From assembly GCF_013177695.1 (NCBI RefSeq), contig NZ_WOEY01000025.1, positions 1 to 43,186 on the forward strand: a stretch of 43,186 nt of DNA, read 5' to 3'. Positions 34,425 through 43,186 of the stretch are shown in pieces (position 1 is the first letter of the stretch; each line of letters opens with the position of its first letter). A model generated the notes under the pieces. That model did no database searches. It was not told the DNA's origin and worked only from the letters and a program-made list of their open reading frames with translations. A program made the translations under genes and the position numbers. Origin of the DNA: Paraburkholderia solitsugae. Its GTDB lineage: Bacteria; Pseudomonadota; Gammaproteobacteria; Burkholderiales; Burkholderiaceae.

Positions 34425-34655
34425 TCAGCGCTTTTCAGAAGTGGGAGGCGGGACGAGATCGATGCCGCCCGCGGAAAACGGGTGGCAGCGGCAAATACGC
34501 CTGGCGGCGAGATAAGTCCCGCGCGCGGCGCCATGATACTGGATTGCTTCGCGCGCGTAATCAGAACAGGAAGGGTAAAAACGGCACCGGTTGCCGAGCA
34601 TAGGGCTCACAGCAACCTTGTAGAAACGCAGTAAAGCGATGAGTACCGTTTGCAT
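34425..34655 (-). CDS. yidD: Membrane protein insertion efficiency factor YidD
   Basis: A 76-aa protein with the full family pattern: [31 protein letters not shown] and RRICRCHPF, including the conserved Cys residues. It is a membrane-associated factor that helps YidC-dependent insertion. The ATG at 34655 gives the normal length; longer upstream frames are not conserved. It lies between rnpA and yidC as in most proteobacteria. Confidence 0.95.
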   Translation of the reverse strand: MQTVLIALLRFYKVAVSPMLGNRCRFYPSCSDYAREAIQYHGAARGTYLAARRICRCHPFSAGGIDLVPPPTSEKR

Positions 34656-34752
34656 GGCTGGTGCGGCCGGACGGCGCCGCGCAACGTGGAGTACCGGGCG
34701 ACGCCCGCGCAGCCTGACTGCTATAGCTGCAAAGCGGGTGGTCACTTGAGCG

Positions 34753-35241
34753 TCATTCCGTCTTGGGCGCTTCCGCGGGCGGCGCCTCGCGACGGACAAT
34801 TTCGCGCGCTGCCTTGTCGAGCAGCGCCTCTATCTCGCTGCGGCACAACGCCCTCAACGGCGGCGACGAGGCGCTCGGCAAAGCTTTCTTGTCGAAGCGC
34901 GTGTGCAAACGCAGCAGCACATCCCAACCGCCGAATTCCGCGCGACGCAGCCGGAAGGCTTCACGCGCGAGTCGACGTACCAGATTACGCGTGGCCGCGC
35001 GCGGCGCATACTTCTTGCCGATCACGAGACCTAAGCGAGCGTCATTACCGGTGGGCCGGCCGTACACCACGAAGTGCGCGGTGCGGCGCCACGGGCGCAA
35101 ACGAAAAACGGATGAAAATTCATCCGTTTTCAGTAGCCTTGCGGCTTTGGGGAAGGCGGCTTGCGCTCGCAACGGAACCGAGCCCAGTTGCGGCGCCCCT
35201 GCCGTTCCCGCTTCACCGCGGGCGTCAGTCACAGCGCGCAA
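34753..35241 (-). CDS. rnpA: Ribonuclease P protein component RnpA
   Basis: RnpA binds the RNase P RNA and aids tRNA 5' processing. The core begins [18 protein letters not shown] and carries the signature [19 protein letters not shown] that contacts RNA. The start is uncertain: a TTG at 35241 gives 162 aa and a GTG at 35232 gives 159; the family core needs only the part from about residue 27. The tail after the core ([12 protein letters not shown]) is longer than in E. coli. It follows rpmH by 14 bp if the TTG is used. A terminator-like palindrome lies inside the coding region at 35105-35130. Confidence 0.93.
   Translation of the reverse strand: MRAVTDARGEAGTAGAPQLGSVPLRAQAAFPKAARLLKTDEFSSVFRLRPWRRTAHFVVYGRPTGNDARLGLVIGKKYAPRAATRNLVRRLAREAFRLRRAEFGGWDVLLRLHTRFDKKALPSASSPPLRALCRSEIEALLDKAAREIVRREAPPAEAPKTE
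35105..35130 (-). terminator. Terminator-like palindrome inside rnpA
   Basis: AAAACGGATGAA (35105-35116) and TTCATCCGTTTT (35119-35130) are perfect inverted arms. On the minus strand the stem CGGATG/CATCCG closes a 6-nt loop and runs into five T. It may attenuate the rpmH-rnpA transcript. Confidence 0.5.
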
Positions 35242-35255
35242 TCCGCTCGCCTACC

Positions 35256-35390
35256 TTAGATGGCGAGGCGCTTGCGGCCCTTCGCGCGACGTGCGTTGAT
35301 GACCTTGCGGCCACCTGCGGTCTTCATGCGAACGCGGAAGCCGTGGGTGCGCTTGCGACGGGTAACGGAAGGTTGGTAAGTACGTTTCAT
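35256..35390 (-). CDS. rpmH: 50S ribosomal protein L34
   Basis: A 44-aa, highly basic protein: [20 protein letters not shown] then [20 protein letters not shown]. This is the complete and near-invariant L34 sequence. The start codon is at 35390. It is divergent from dnaA and first in the rpmH-rnpA-yidD-yidC block. Confidence 0.99.
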
Positions 35391-35792
35391 GTTGCTCTCA
35401 CTTGATCGACTGATCGAAAATTAACCGCACGATCATCGCTGAAGCGGCAATGGCCGGAGGTTTACAGAATTGGTTTTCGCGGAACCCGCTATTTAAACCG
35501 GTTTTCTTTTGGCCGTCAATAGTTTAGCTTGGCTCGGCCTGACCCCAGGAAGACTTCGCCAGATGATCAGTCCCTGTGGATAACTCCCTTTCGCCGACGT
35601 TTTGGCGTTAGAATCTCGCCTTACTTCCCAAAAATTCTGCACGCTGCTCCGGCTCGCTTGCCCCGCAAACCCTTGTGGCACAAGCGCCTGGAGCCATCGC
35701 GCCTGGTTCGGCCTGGCTGCTCAGGGCCTTGTTGCGTATGCGCGACAGGGGCAGCGGCGAACCGCCGTGCACACCATAACGACAGCAACTCG
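35391..35792. other. rpmH-dnaA intergenic region, candidate chromosomal origin or dnaA control region
   Basis: The 402-bp gap holds one perfect DnaA box, an AT-richer stretch at about 35465-35530 (with TTTACAGAATTGG and CTATTTAAACCGG) and several GATC sites. A candidate -10 TAGAAT lies at 35609-35614 just after the box, giving a dnaA leader of about 170 nt. Only one strict box is visible, so calling it oriC is tentative; the classic place for oriC in this gene block is next to dnaA. Confidence 0.4.
35575..35583 (-). promoter_or_regulatory. DnaA box (TTATCCACA on the minus strand)
   Basis: TGTGGATAA on the plus strand is the exact complement of the strong consensus TTATCCACA. It overlaps the -35 region of the candidate dnaA promoter, which fits DnaA autorepression. 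Confidence 0.8.
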
Positions 35793-37430
35793 ATGAACGA
35801 TTTCTGGCAACACTGTTCCGCATTGCTGGAGCGTGAGCTTACGCCCCAGCAGTACGTGACGTGGATCAAACCGTTGGCCCCGGTCGCCTTCGACGCCGCT
35901 GCGAACACGCTTAGCATCGCTGCGCCGAACCGCTTCAAGCTCGATTGGGTCAAGAGCCAGTTCTCCGGCCGCATTTCCGATATGGCCCGCGATTTCTGGC
36001 AGACGCCGGTCGATGTGCAATTTGTGTTGGACCCGAAAGCCGGTATGCGCGCACCGGCGGCGACCTCGTCGCCGGCTCCGTCGCGTCCGTCTTCCGCGTC
36101 TGGCCCGATGGGCGGCGGCCATTCGTCTGGTTCAAACGGCGGTGGGGCCGCCGTGGACGCAGCCGTCGGTGCCGTACAAGCGTCGCAAGCCGCGCGCGCC
36201 AACGGCGCGAACAGCGCGATGGCGACCCTCAACGCGAATGCACGCGCTGCGGCTGACCACAACGCGAACGCCCGCGCGGCGGCTGAAGATGCTGCCGACC
36301 TCGATCTCCCCAGCCTCGACGCGAATGAAGCTGCGGCCGCACGCCGCACGTGGCGTCCGGGCCAAAGCGCGAGCTCGAGCGGCAATGGTGAGAACGACTC
36401 GATGTACGAGCGTTCGAAGCTCAACCCCGTGCTGACCTTCGACAATTTCGTGACCGGTAAGGCCAACCAGTTGGCGCGCGCCGCGGCGATTCAGGTCGCG
36501 GACAACCCCGGCATCTCGTACAACCCGCTGTTTCTGTACGGCGGCGTGGGCCTGGGCAAGACCCACCTGATTCACGCAATCGGCAACCAGCTTCTGATGG
36601 ACAAGGCCGGCGCGCGGATTCGCTACATCCACGCGGAACAGTACGTGTCCGACGTGGTGAAGGCCTACCAGCGCAAGGCGTTCGACGACTTCAAGCGTTA
36701 CTACCACTCGCTCGACCTGCTGCTGATCGACGATATTCAGTTTTTCTCCGGCAAGTCGCGGACACAAGAGGAATTCTTCTACGCGTTCGAGGCGCTGGTC
36801 GCGAACAAGGCGCAGGTGATCATCACCAGCGACACGTATCCGAAGGAAATCTCCGGCATCGACGACCGCCTGATCTCGCGCTTCGACTCCGGCCTGACGG
36901 TGGCGATCGAGCCGCCCGAGCTGGAAATGCGCGTCGCGATTCTGATGCGCAAGGCGCAATCCGAATTCGTGAGCCTGAACGAAGACGTCGCGTTCTTCGT
37001 CGCCAAGCATCTGCGCTCGAACGTGCGTGAACTGGAAGGCGCGCTGCGCAAGATCCTCGCGTATTCGAAGTTCCACGGCCGCGAAATCACGATCGAAGTG
37101 ACAAAAGAAGCGCTGAAAGACCTGCTGACGGTACAGAATCGGCAGATTTCGGTGGAAAACATCCAGAAGACCACGGCTGACTTCTACAGCATCAAGGTCG
37201 CGGACATGTATTCGAAGAAGCGTCCGGCGAACATTGCACGGCCGCGGCAGATCGCGATGTATCTGGCGAAGGAGCTGACGCAGAAGAGTTTGCCGGAAAT
37301 CGGCGAACTGTTCGGCGGCCGCGACCACACCACCGTGCTGCACGCTGTGCGCAAGATTGCCGCTGAGCGCGGCACGGACGCGCAGTTGAACCACGAACTG
37401 CACGTGCTGGAGCAAACGCTGAAGGGTTAA
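35793..37430 (+). CDS. dnaA: Chromosomal replication initiator DnaA
   Basis: A 545-aa initiator. Domain I (1-85; [20 protein letters not shown]) is followed by an unusually long Ala/Gly/Ser-rich linker as domain II (about 88-205). The AAA+ domain III has Walker A GGVGLGKT (250-257), Walker [10 protein letters not shown] and the arginine-finger region ISRFDSGL. Domain IV carries the DNA-binding signature [15 protein letters not shown]. The ATG at 35793 is the normal start; the frame runs further upstream only by chance. It is divergent from rpmH and followed by dnaN. Confidence 0.98.
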   Translation: MNDFWQHCSALLERELTPQQYVTWIKPLAPVAFDAAANTLSIAAPNRFKLDWVKSQFSGRISDMARDFWQTPVDVQFVLDPKAGMRAPAATSSPAPSRPSSASGPMGGGHSSGSNGGGAAVDAAVGAVQASQAARANGANSAMATLNANARAAADHNANARAAAEDAADLDLPSLDANEAAAARRTWRPGQSASSSGNGENDSMYERSKLNPVLTFDNFVTGKANQLARAAAIQVADNPGISYNPLFLYGGVGLGKTHLIHAIGNQLLMDKAGARIRYIHAEQYVSDVVKAYQRKAFDDFKRYYHSLDLLLIDDIQFFSGKSRTQEEFFYAFEALVANKAQVIITSDTYPKEISGIDDRLISRFDSGLTVAIEPPELEMRVAILMRKAQSEFVSLNEDVAFFVAKHLRSNVRELEGALRKILAYSKFHGREITIEVTKEALKDLLTVQNRQISVENIQKTTADFYSIKVADMYSKKRPANIARPRQIAMYLAKELTQKSLPEIGELFGGRDHTTVLHAVRKIAAERGTDAQLNHELHVLEQTLKG

Positions 37431-37649
37431 GCAACCCGGACGTAAAAATCGACCTGTTTATTTCGGAACTCGCCCCCATTTTAGGGGAGCGGTTCTGTTT
37501 TCAGGCACAATACAGGTTTAACCGCCCGGCGGCCGCGGGCGGAATTCACGCCGTGACAGGCGCTGCGTGGCGCCGGCGGGGAGCCGCGGTTGCGCGCTGT
37601 AAGGCTGGCAAGTCAGGCGCGCAGGCCGTTATATCAACGAAGGAACTCT

Positions 37650-38753
37650 ATGCAACTGGTCAAGACCGAACGCGATAACCTCCTCAGGCCGCTGCAAACC
37701 GTGAGCGGCATCGTCGAACGCCGCCATACGTTGCCGATCCTCGCCAATTTGCTGATTACCAAGAACGGCCCTGACGTGTCGTTCCTGTCGACCGACCTCG
37801 AGTTGCAGATCACCACGCGTGCCGATTTCGGCGTGGGCGGCGATTCGGTCGCGACCACGGTGGCAGCAAGAAAGCTCCTCGACATTCTGCGCGCGATGCC
37901 CGACGGGCAAGTGACGCTGACCCTGAACGACAAGCGTTTGACCGTGCAATCCGGCAAGAGCCGCTTTGCGCTGCAAACGCTGGCGGCCGACGAGTTCCCG
38001 ACCGTCGCTCAAGCTAAAGACTACGGCGCGAACCTGGTGGTTCCCCAGAAGACGTTCCGTCAGTTGCTCGGCATGGTCCATTTCTCGATGGCCCAGCAGG
38101 ACATCCGCTACTACCTGAACGGCATGCTGCTGGTGGTGGACGGCGACCAGCTGATGGCAGTCGCAACGGACGGCCACCGTCTGGCGTTCTCGTCGATGAA
38201 GATCGAAGGATCGTTCGCGCGCCAGGAAGTGATCATTCCGCGCAAGACGATTCTCGAACTGCAGCGTCTGCTGGAAGACATCGACGACACGCTGAAGATC
38301 GACATCGCCGCGACGCAGGTGAAGTTCACCTTCGGCCAGGTCGAACTGGTGTCGAAGCTGGTGGAAGGCAAATTCCCCGACTTCCAGCGCGTGATTCCGA
38401 AGTCGCACAAGAATCAGTTCTTGATCGGCCGTGAAGAACTGCAGCGTTCGCTGCAACGCGCCGCGATTCTGACGTCGGACAAATTCAAGGGCGTGCGCTG
38501 CATCATCGAGCCGGGCCAGTTGAAGATCATGTCGACCAACGCCGATCAGGAAGAGGCGCAGGAAGAACTGGAAATCGCGTACGACGGCGACAGCGTCGAT
38601 ATCGGGTTCAACGTCACGTATCTGCTCGACGTGCTCGCGAACCTGAAGGTCGACATGTTGCAAGTGAGCCTTGGCGACGCCAGCTCCAGCGCGTTGATCA
38701 CGATTCCCGAGAACGACGAATTCAAATACGTCGTGATGCCGATGCGCATCTAA
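37650..38753 (+). CDS. dnaN: DNA polymerase III beta subunit (sliding clamp)
   Basis: A 367-aa clamp protein, MQLVKTERDNLLRPLQTVSG at the N-terminus and EFKYVVMPMRI at the C-terminus, which is the conserved ligand-pocket end. It encircles DNA as a dimer and tethers polymerase and repair partners. AGGA precedes the ATG at 37650; the frame begins earlier at 37590, but that part is not conserved. It lies 219 bp after dnaA and 114 bp before gyrB, with a terminator in the second gap. Confidence 0.98.
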   Translation: MQLVKTERDNLLRPLQTVSGIVERRHTLPILANLLITKNGPDVSFLSTDLELQITTRADFGVGGDSVATTVAARKLLDILRAMPDGQVTLTLNDKRLTVQSGKSRFALQTLAADEFPTVAQAKDYGANLVVPQKTFRQLLGMVHFSMAQQDIRYYLNGMLLVVDGDQLMAVATDGHRLAFSSMKIEGSFARQEVIIPRKTILELQRLLEDIDDTLKIDIAATQVKFTFGQVELVSKLVEGKFPDFQRVIPKSHKNQFLIGREELQRSLQRAAILTSDKFKGVRCIIEPGQLKIMSTNADQEEAQEELEIAYDGDSVDIGFNVTYLLDVLANLKVDMLQVSLGDASSSALITIPENDEFKYVVMPMRI

Positions 38754-38778
38754 CGCGTCCAAAAACCAAGAACACACC

Positions 38779-38807
38779 AAGGGGCGCAGCGCCCCTTTGG
38801 CGTTTTT
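38779..38807 (+). terminator. Terminator-like hairpin after dnaN
   Basis: AAGGGGCG (38779-38786) pairs with CGCCCCTT (38790-38797) around CAG. Five T follow at 38803-38807 after a short gap. It may uncouple gyrB from dnaN. Confidence 0.65.
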
Positions 38808-38819
38808 ATGGTGTTTTGA

Positions 38820-41342
<2,523 letters not shown>

Positions 41343-41346
41343 TACC

Positions 41347-41424
41347 TGTGTCGGGCCGTAGGGCGCCAGAGTAAGTGCGACTGGCGCCACAGTTTTGCGA
41401 CTACCGGACAAAGTTCCTGCGACT
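41347..41424. repeat. Transposon-end-like array: TGT terminus plus three TGCGACT repeats
   Basis: TGTGTCGGG begins at 41347, 4 bp after the gyrB stop. TGCGACT occurs at 41376-41382, 41396-41402 and 41418-41424. The first and third copies are preceded by AGTNNN, the second by AGTTT. Spacing of 20 and 22 bp equals about two DNA turns. This layout resembles the transposase-binding arrays at the ends of Tn7- and Tn5053-like elements. Further CGACT cores lie at 41500-41504 and 41533-41537. Confidence 0.4.
41362..41388 (+). terminator. Possible gyrB terminator hairpin
   Basis: GGCGCCAG (41362-41369) pairs perfectly with CTGGCGCC (41381-41388). Only four T follow, at 41393-41396, so termination would be weak. 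The same DNA overlaps the TGCGACT repeats. Confidence 0.4.
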
Positions 41425-41700
41425 GACCTACATCTTTAGAAAAATCTGCCCGTCATCGTGATTTGCAGACTCTTAACGTGTAGTCAGCCGGATTTGACTC
41501 GACTGACAGCGTCAGTTCATTCCGTCGATTTCCGACTTGATAGCGGCTTTTCCGGGGGGAATATCAAGCCCGAAGCCGTGAAGCGGTGCGCCAAAGGCGC
41601 AGGCTTGAGGTTTGACTCGCTCTGAAGAATCATTTCCTAGGTCGGGAATGGCCGAAATCCCCGCTGACATCGTTCGACCGGTCGAGCGCCGGCTAATACA

Positions 41701-41743
41701 CTTAATGCGTAGGTCGAGTGTTCGAGTCACTCACGCCCGACCA
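41701..41743 (+). repeat. tRNA-Lys(CTT)-like 3' half, copy 1
   Basis: From CTTAA in the anticodon loop through the T arm (GAGTG-TTCGAGT-CACTC, perfect 5-bp stem and 7-nt loop) to an encoded CCA at 41741-41743, this matches the 3' half of betaproteobacterial tRNA-Lys(CTT) as I remember it. The preceding bases (about 41668-41700) only loosely resemble a 5' half, and no intact acceptor stem forms. It is a degenerate tRNA or att remnant, followed by a typical tRNA-type terminator. Confidence 0.6.
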
Positions 41744-41753
41744 AAGAATCAAG

Positions 41754-41786
41754 CAAAAAAGCTCAGTCCTTGTGACTGGGCTTTTT
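41754..41786 (+). terminator. Terminator after the tRNA-like fragment
   Basis: GCTCAGTC (41761-41768) pairs with GACTGGGC (41774-41781), one G-T wobble, flanked by AAAAAA and TTTTT. Confidence 0.8.
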
Positions 41787-42395
41787 GCTTTCTGGATTCT
41801 GCGTAGGCGCTGTGTATGCATTTTGATTGAGACCGCAGCACGTCAAATAGACACTGGCCGCACGAAGTGCCATGCTTCATCGGTCCGGCGAAGGCCTTCA
41901 GGGGTTGACCGTCCGACGAAGTCGCGCAACCGACTGCTAGGGCCTGTCGCGCCCATCCGCTTACGGCAAACAAATTGACCTGTTGCCACCACCTTGCAGG
42001 ACGCCCATAGGAGGGTAAGCAGCGCGGGCTGCGCCGGCAGCGTCGACGACGCAACTGGTCCAGTTGACGTATCCAAAGAAAAGTCAGATCGCTCGCGTGT
42101 CCGGCAGCATCAAACAAAGCGCTTTTTCAACTGGCCGCCACTTGCGCGGCGCGTGGTCCCCACTCCTCCACAGATAAGCACTCTTTCTATCCCAGCAGAA
42201 GAGATGCCCCGAATGCGCCCCCAATTTTGGCTTCCAGCTCGAATCTCTGGAAGGAGGTGCGTGTCTTGCTTTGCCGCATAGCCGAACTCGACCAGGTCGT
42301 TTCTGCACTGTTGCAGAAGGGCTACACGTTACCTTGGCACCTTACAAGTCACATACTGAGCGCCTGCCCGTAGTCAGGGAGGCTCTCGACGTGTG

Positions 42396-42440
42396 CTCTT
42401 ATTCCGTAGGTGGAGTGTTCGAGTCACTCACGCCTCGCCA
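42396..42440 (+). repeat. tRNA-Lys(CTT)-like 3' half, copy 2
   Basis: It begins at CTCTTAT, nearly the tRNA-Lys(CTT) anticodon loop, and ends in CCA at 42438-42440. Over 41 bp (42405-42445 against 41708-41748) 37 bases match copy 1 without gaps, at an offset of 697 bp. No 5' tRNA half precedes it, as expected for one att end of an integrated element. Confidence 0.65.
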
Positions 42441-42562
42441 AAGAAAATCGCGCGATCATGCCGCATGATTGACCGATCACTGTTCACGGGCGCTGCGCTG
42501 CGAACGAAGATTCCGAGTCGCAGGATGGAAAGGCTGACGGGAGGACGATAGCAGGTTTTGTC

Positions 42563-43143
42563 GTGGACGAAATTTTGAAGCTTGGGCTGTCGAGCCTCGA
42601 TGAGGAACGCATTCTACGTCTGAATGACGAATACCTATGCATGCAAGTGCCGGAAGGCGAATGGGCAAACGCGCTTCGCCCGATCCTAATGGCCAAACTG
42701 GTGATACCCGTGTGAACAAGATCAGGTATTGCCCTGAGTGCATGACGCAGTCGAGACACATTCGCTCGCGCTGGCGCCTCACAGTGTTTGATGTTTGCAC
42801 TATCCACCATATCCGTCTAAAAGACGATCTGGTCGAACCCGTGATGACGAGAGGCTACAGGCAAGAAAACAGATACTTCGTCACCGAGGTCACGGATGAA
42901 CAGTTCTGGGCGGGCGCAGTATGCCCAATGCCCAGCGAACGGCGGCACGTCGATCGATTGTGGTCGGGTTTCGAACGGTCGATCGTTGAGAACGACACCC
43001 CGGGAGCTTTCGAGCAGCTCACTTGTATTTTGTTTCTGGAGGCGTTGCTCGACGCGTTGCGGCGCGTGTCAAGGTACTTGTCGCCTCAGTCATGCAGCCA
43101 AAGGCTGTTTAAGTGTGGCGTGCGAGGCCATCGTGACGACTGA
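42563..43143 (+). pseudogene. Frameshifted TniQ-type zinc-finger gene
   Basis: Two adjoining frames make up one protein. The first (GTG 42563 to TGA 42715, 50 codons) ends NALRPILMAKLVIPV. The second (from 42712 to 43143) continues NKIRYCPECMTQSRHIRSRW and RLTVFDVCTIHHIRLKDDLV, the CPEC...W-R-L...C..H signature of TniQ/TnsD-type targeting proteins. Removing one GT from GTGTG at 42710-42714 would join them as IPVNKIRYCPEC, so a 2-bp slippage is the simplest reading. Two genes coupled by a GTGA overlap are the alternative. The N-terminal half expected of TniQ is missing and the C-terminus after about residue 120 of the second frame looks truncated. TniQ guides Tn7- and Tn5053-like transposition. 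Confidence 0.65.
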
Positions 43144-43186
43144 CTCGCGCTCCGGATTGAGGGTGACTGCGCCGATTGGCGTCCAG

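Larger units (their letters stand above)
41343..42562. other. 1.2-kb accessory region after gyrB with no intact gene
   Basis: No frame on either strand is supported. The stretch holds repeat and palindrome structure close to gyrB, two tRNA-Lys-like fragments and a terminator, all listed separately. A fragment ending at about 42373 (in frame: LLCRIAELDQVVSALLQKGY and TLPWHLTSHILSACP, after AGGAGG) reads like protein but is only 36 codons long. It is probably debris of a mobile element. Confidence 0.6.

Noticed and set aside
35391..35792. A firm oriC call
   Set aside because: Only one strict DnaA box is visible; without a cluster of boxes or a GC-skew calculation it stays a candidate.
41640..41743. 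A complete tRNA suggested by GGTCGGG (41640-41646) pairing with CCCGACC (41736-41742)
   Set aside because: The pairing is out of register with the T arm and CCA, the span is 104 nt, and no proper D arm or anticodon stem forms between the ends.
41749..42117. A 122-codon minus-strand frame in the accessory region
   Set aside because: It runs through a strong terminator and the composition looks random; no family resemblance.

Overview
The window looks like the replication-origin region of the main chromosome of a high-GC betaproteobacterium, most likely Burkholderiaceae and probably Paraburkholderia. This rests on the rpmH-rnpA-yidD-yidC-mnmE block running away from dnaA, dnaA-dnaN-gyrB without recF between dnaN and gyrB, and the protein sequences of the housekeeping genes. 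The genus is an inference; no ribosomal RNA gene is present.

Layout. 1-2.6 kb: the 3'-incomplete alkA and ada (alkylation-damage repair, overlapping by 4 bp), then a compact predicted small-RNA gene and a VOC protein. 2.7-10.4 kb: yaeQ, a LysR-type regulator, and a divergent operon for the non-phosphorylating use of L-arabinose (araF-araG-araH transporter plus L-arabonate dehydratase), closed by a strong terminator. 10.4-15.7 kb: small and single-gene units (secreted protein, speG, small membrane protein, HIT protein, a GlxA-type regulator divergent from an SDR gene, an Lrp-type regulator). 15.8-18.6 kb: a homodimeric 2-oxoacid dehydrogenase E1 gene (mdeB/aceE-like) divergent from the Lrp gene. 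18.6-27.6 kb: a complete wspABCDEFR chemosensory operon whose output is a GGDEF diguanylate cyclase. 28-30.1 kb: two small membrane/secreted proteins, a hexanucleotide repeat and a tyrosine-recombinase gene whose nucleophile position is Asp. 30.4-35.4 kb: mnmE, a phage-type regulator inserted in the opposite direction, yidC, yidD, rnpA, rpmH. 35.4-41.3 kb: dnaA, dnaN, gyrB. 41.3-43.2 kb: an accessory region with almost no coding capacity.

How the parts work together. AraFGH imports L-arabinose and the IlvD/Edd-family enzyme dehydrates L-arabonate; the LysR gene and an inverted repeat at about -65 of a candidate promoter suggest local control. WspA senses surface or envelope cues, WspB/D/E relay the signal, WspC/F adapt it and WspR makes c-di-GMP. 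The origin block couples replication initiation, the sliding clamp and gyrase with ribosomal protein L34, RNase P, membrane insertion (YidD, YidC) and tRNA wobble modification (MnmE).

The most unusual stretch lies directly after gyrB. It has a TGT terminus 4 bp after the stop codon, three TGCGACT-cored repeats 20-22 bp apart, two copies of a tRNA-Lys(CTT)-like 3' half 697 bp apart, and a frameshifted TniQ-type zinc-finger gene. Together these look like the decayed end of a Tn7/Tn5053-like or tRNA-targeting element parked behind gyrB. Other points of interest are a predicted 63-nt RNA whose 5' end is perfectly complementary (11 nt) to the araF ribosome-binding site, a terminator-like palindrome inside rnpA, and a codon-usage break inside gyrB.
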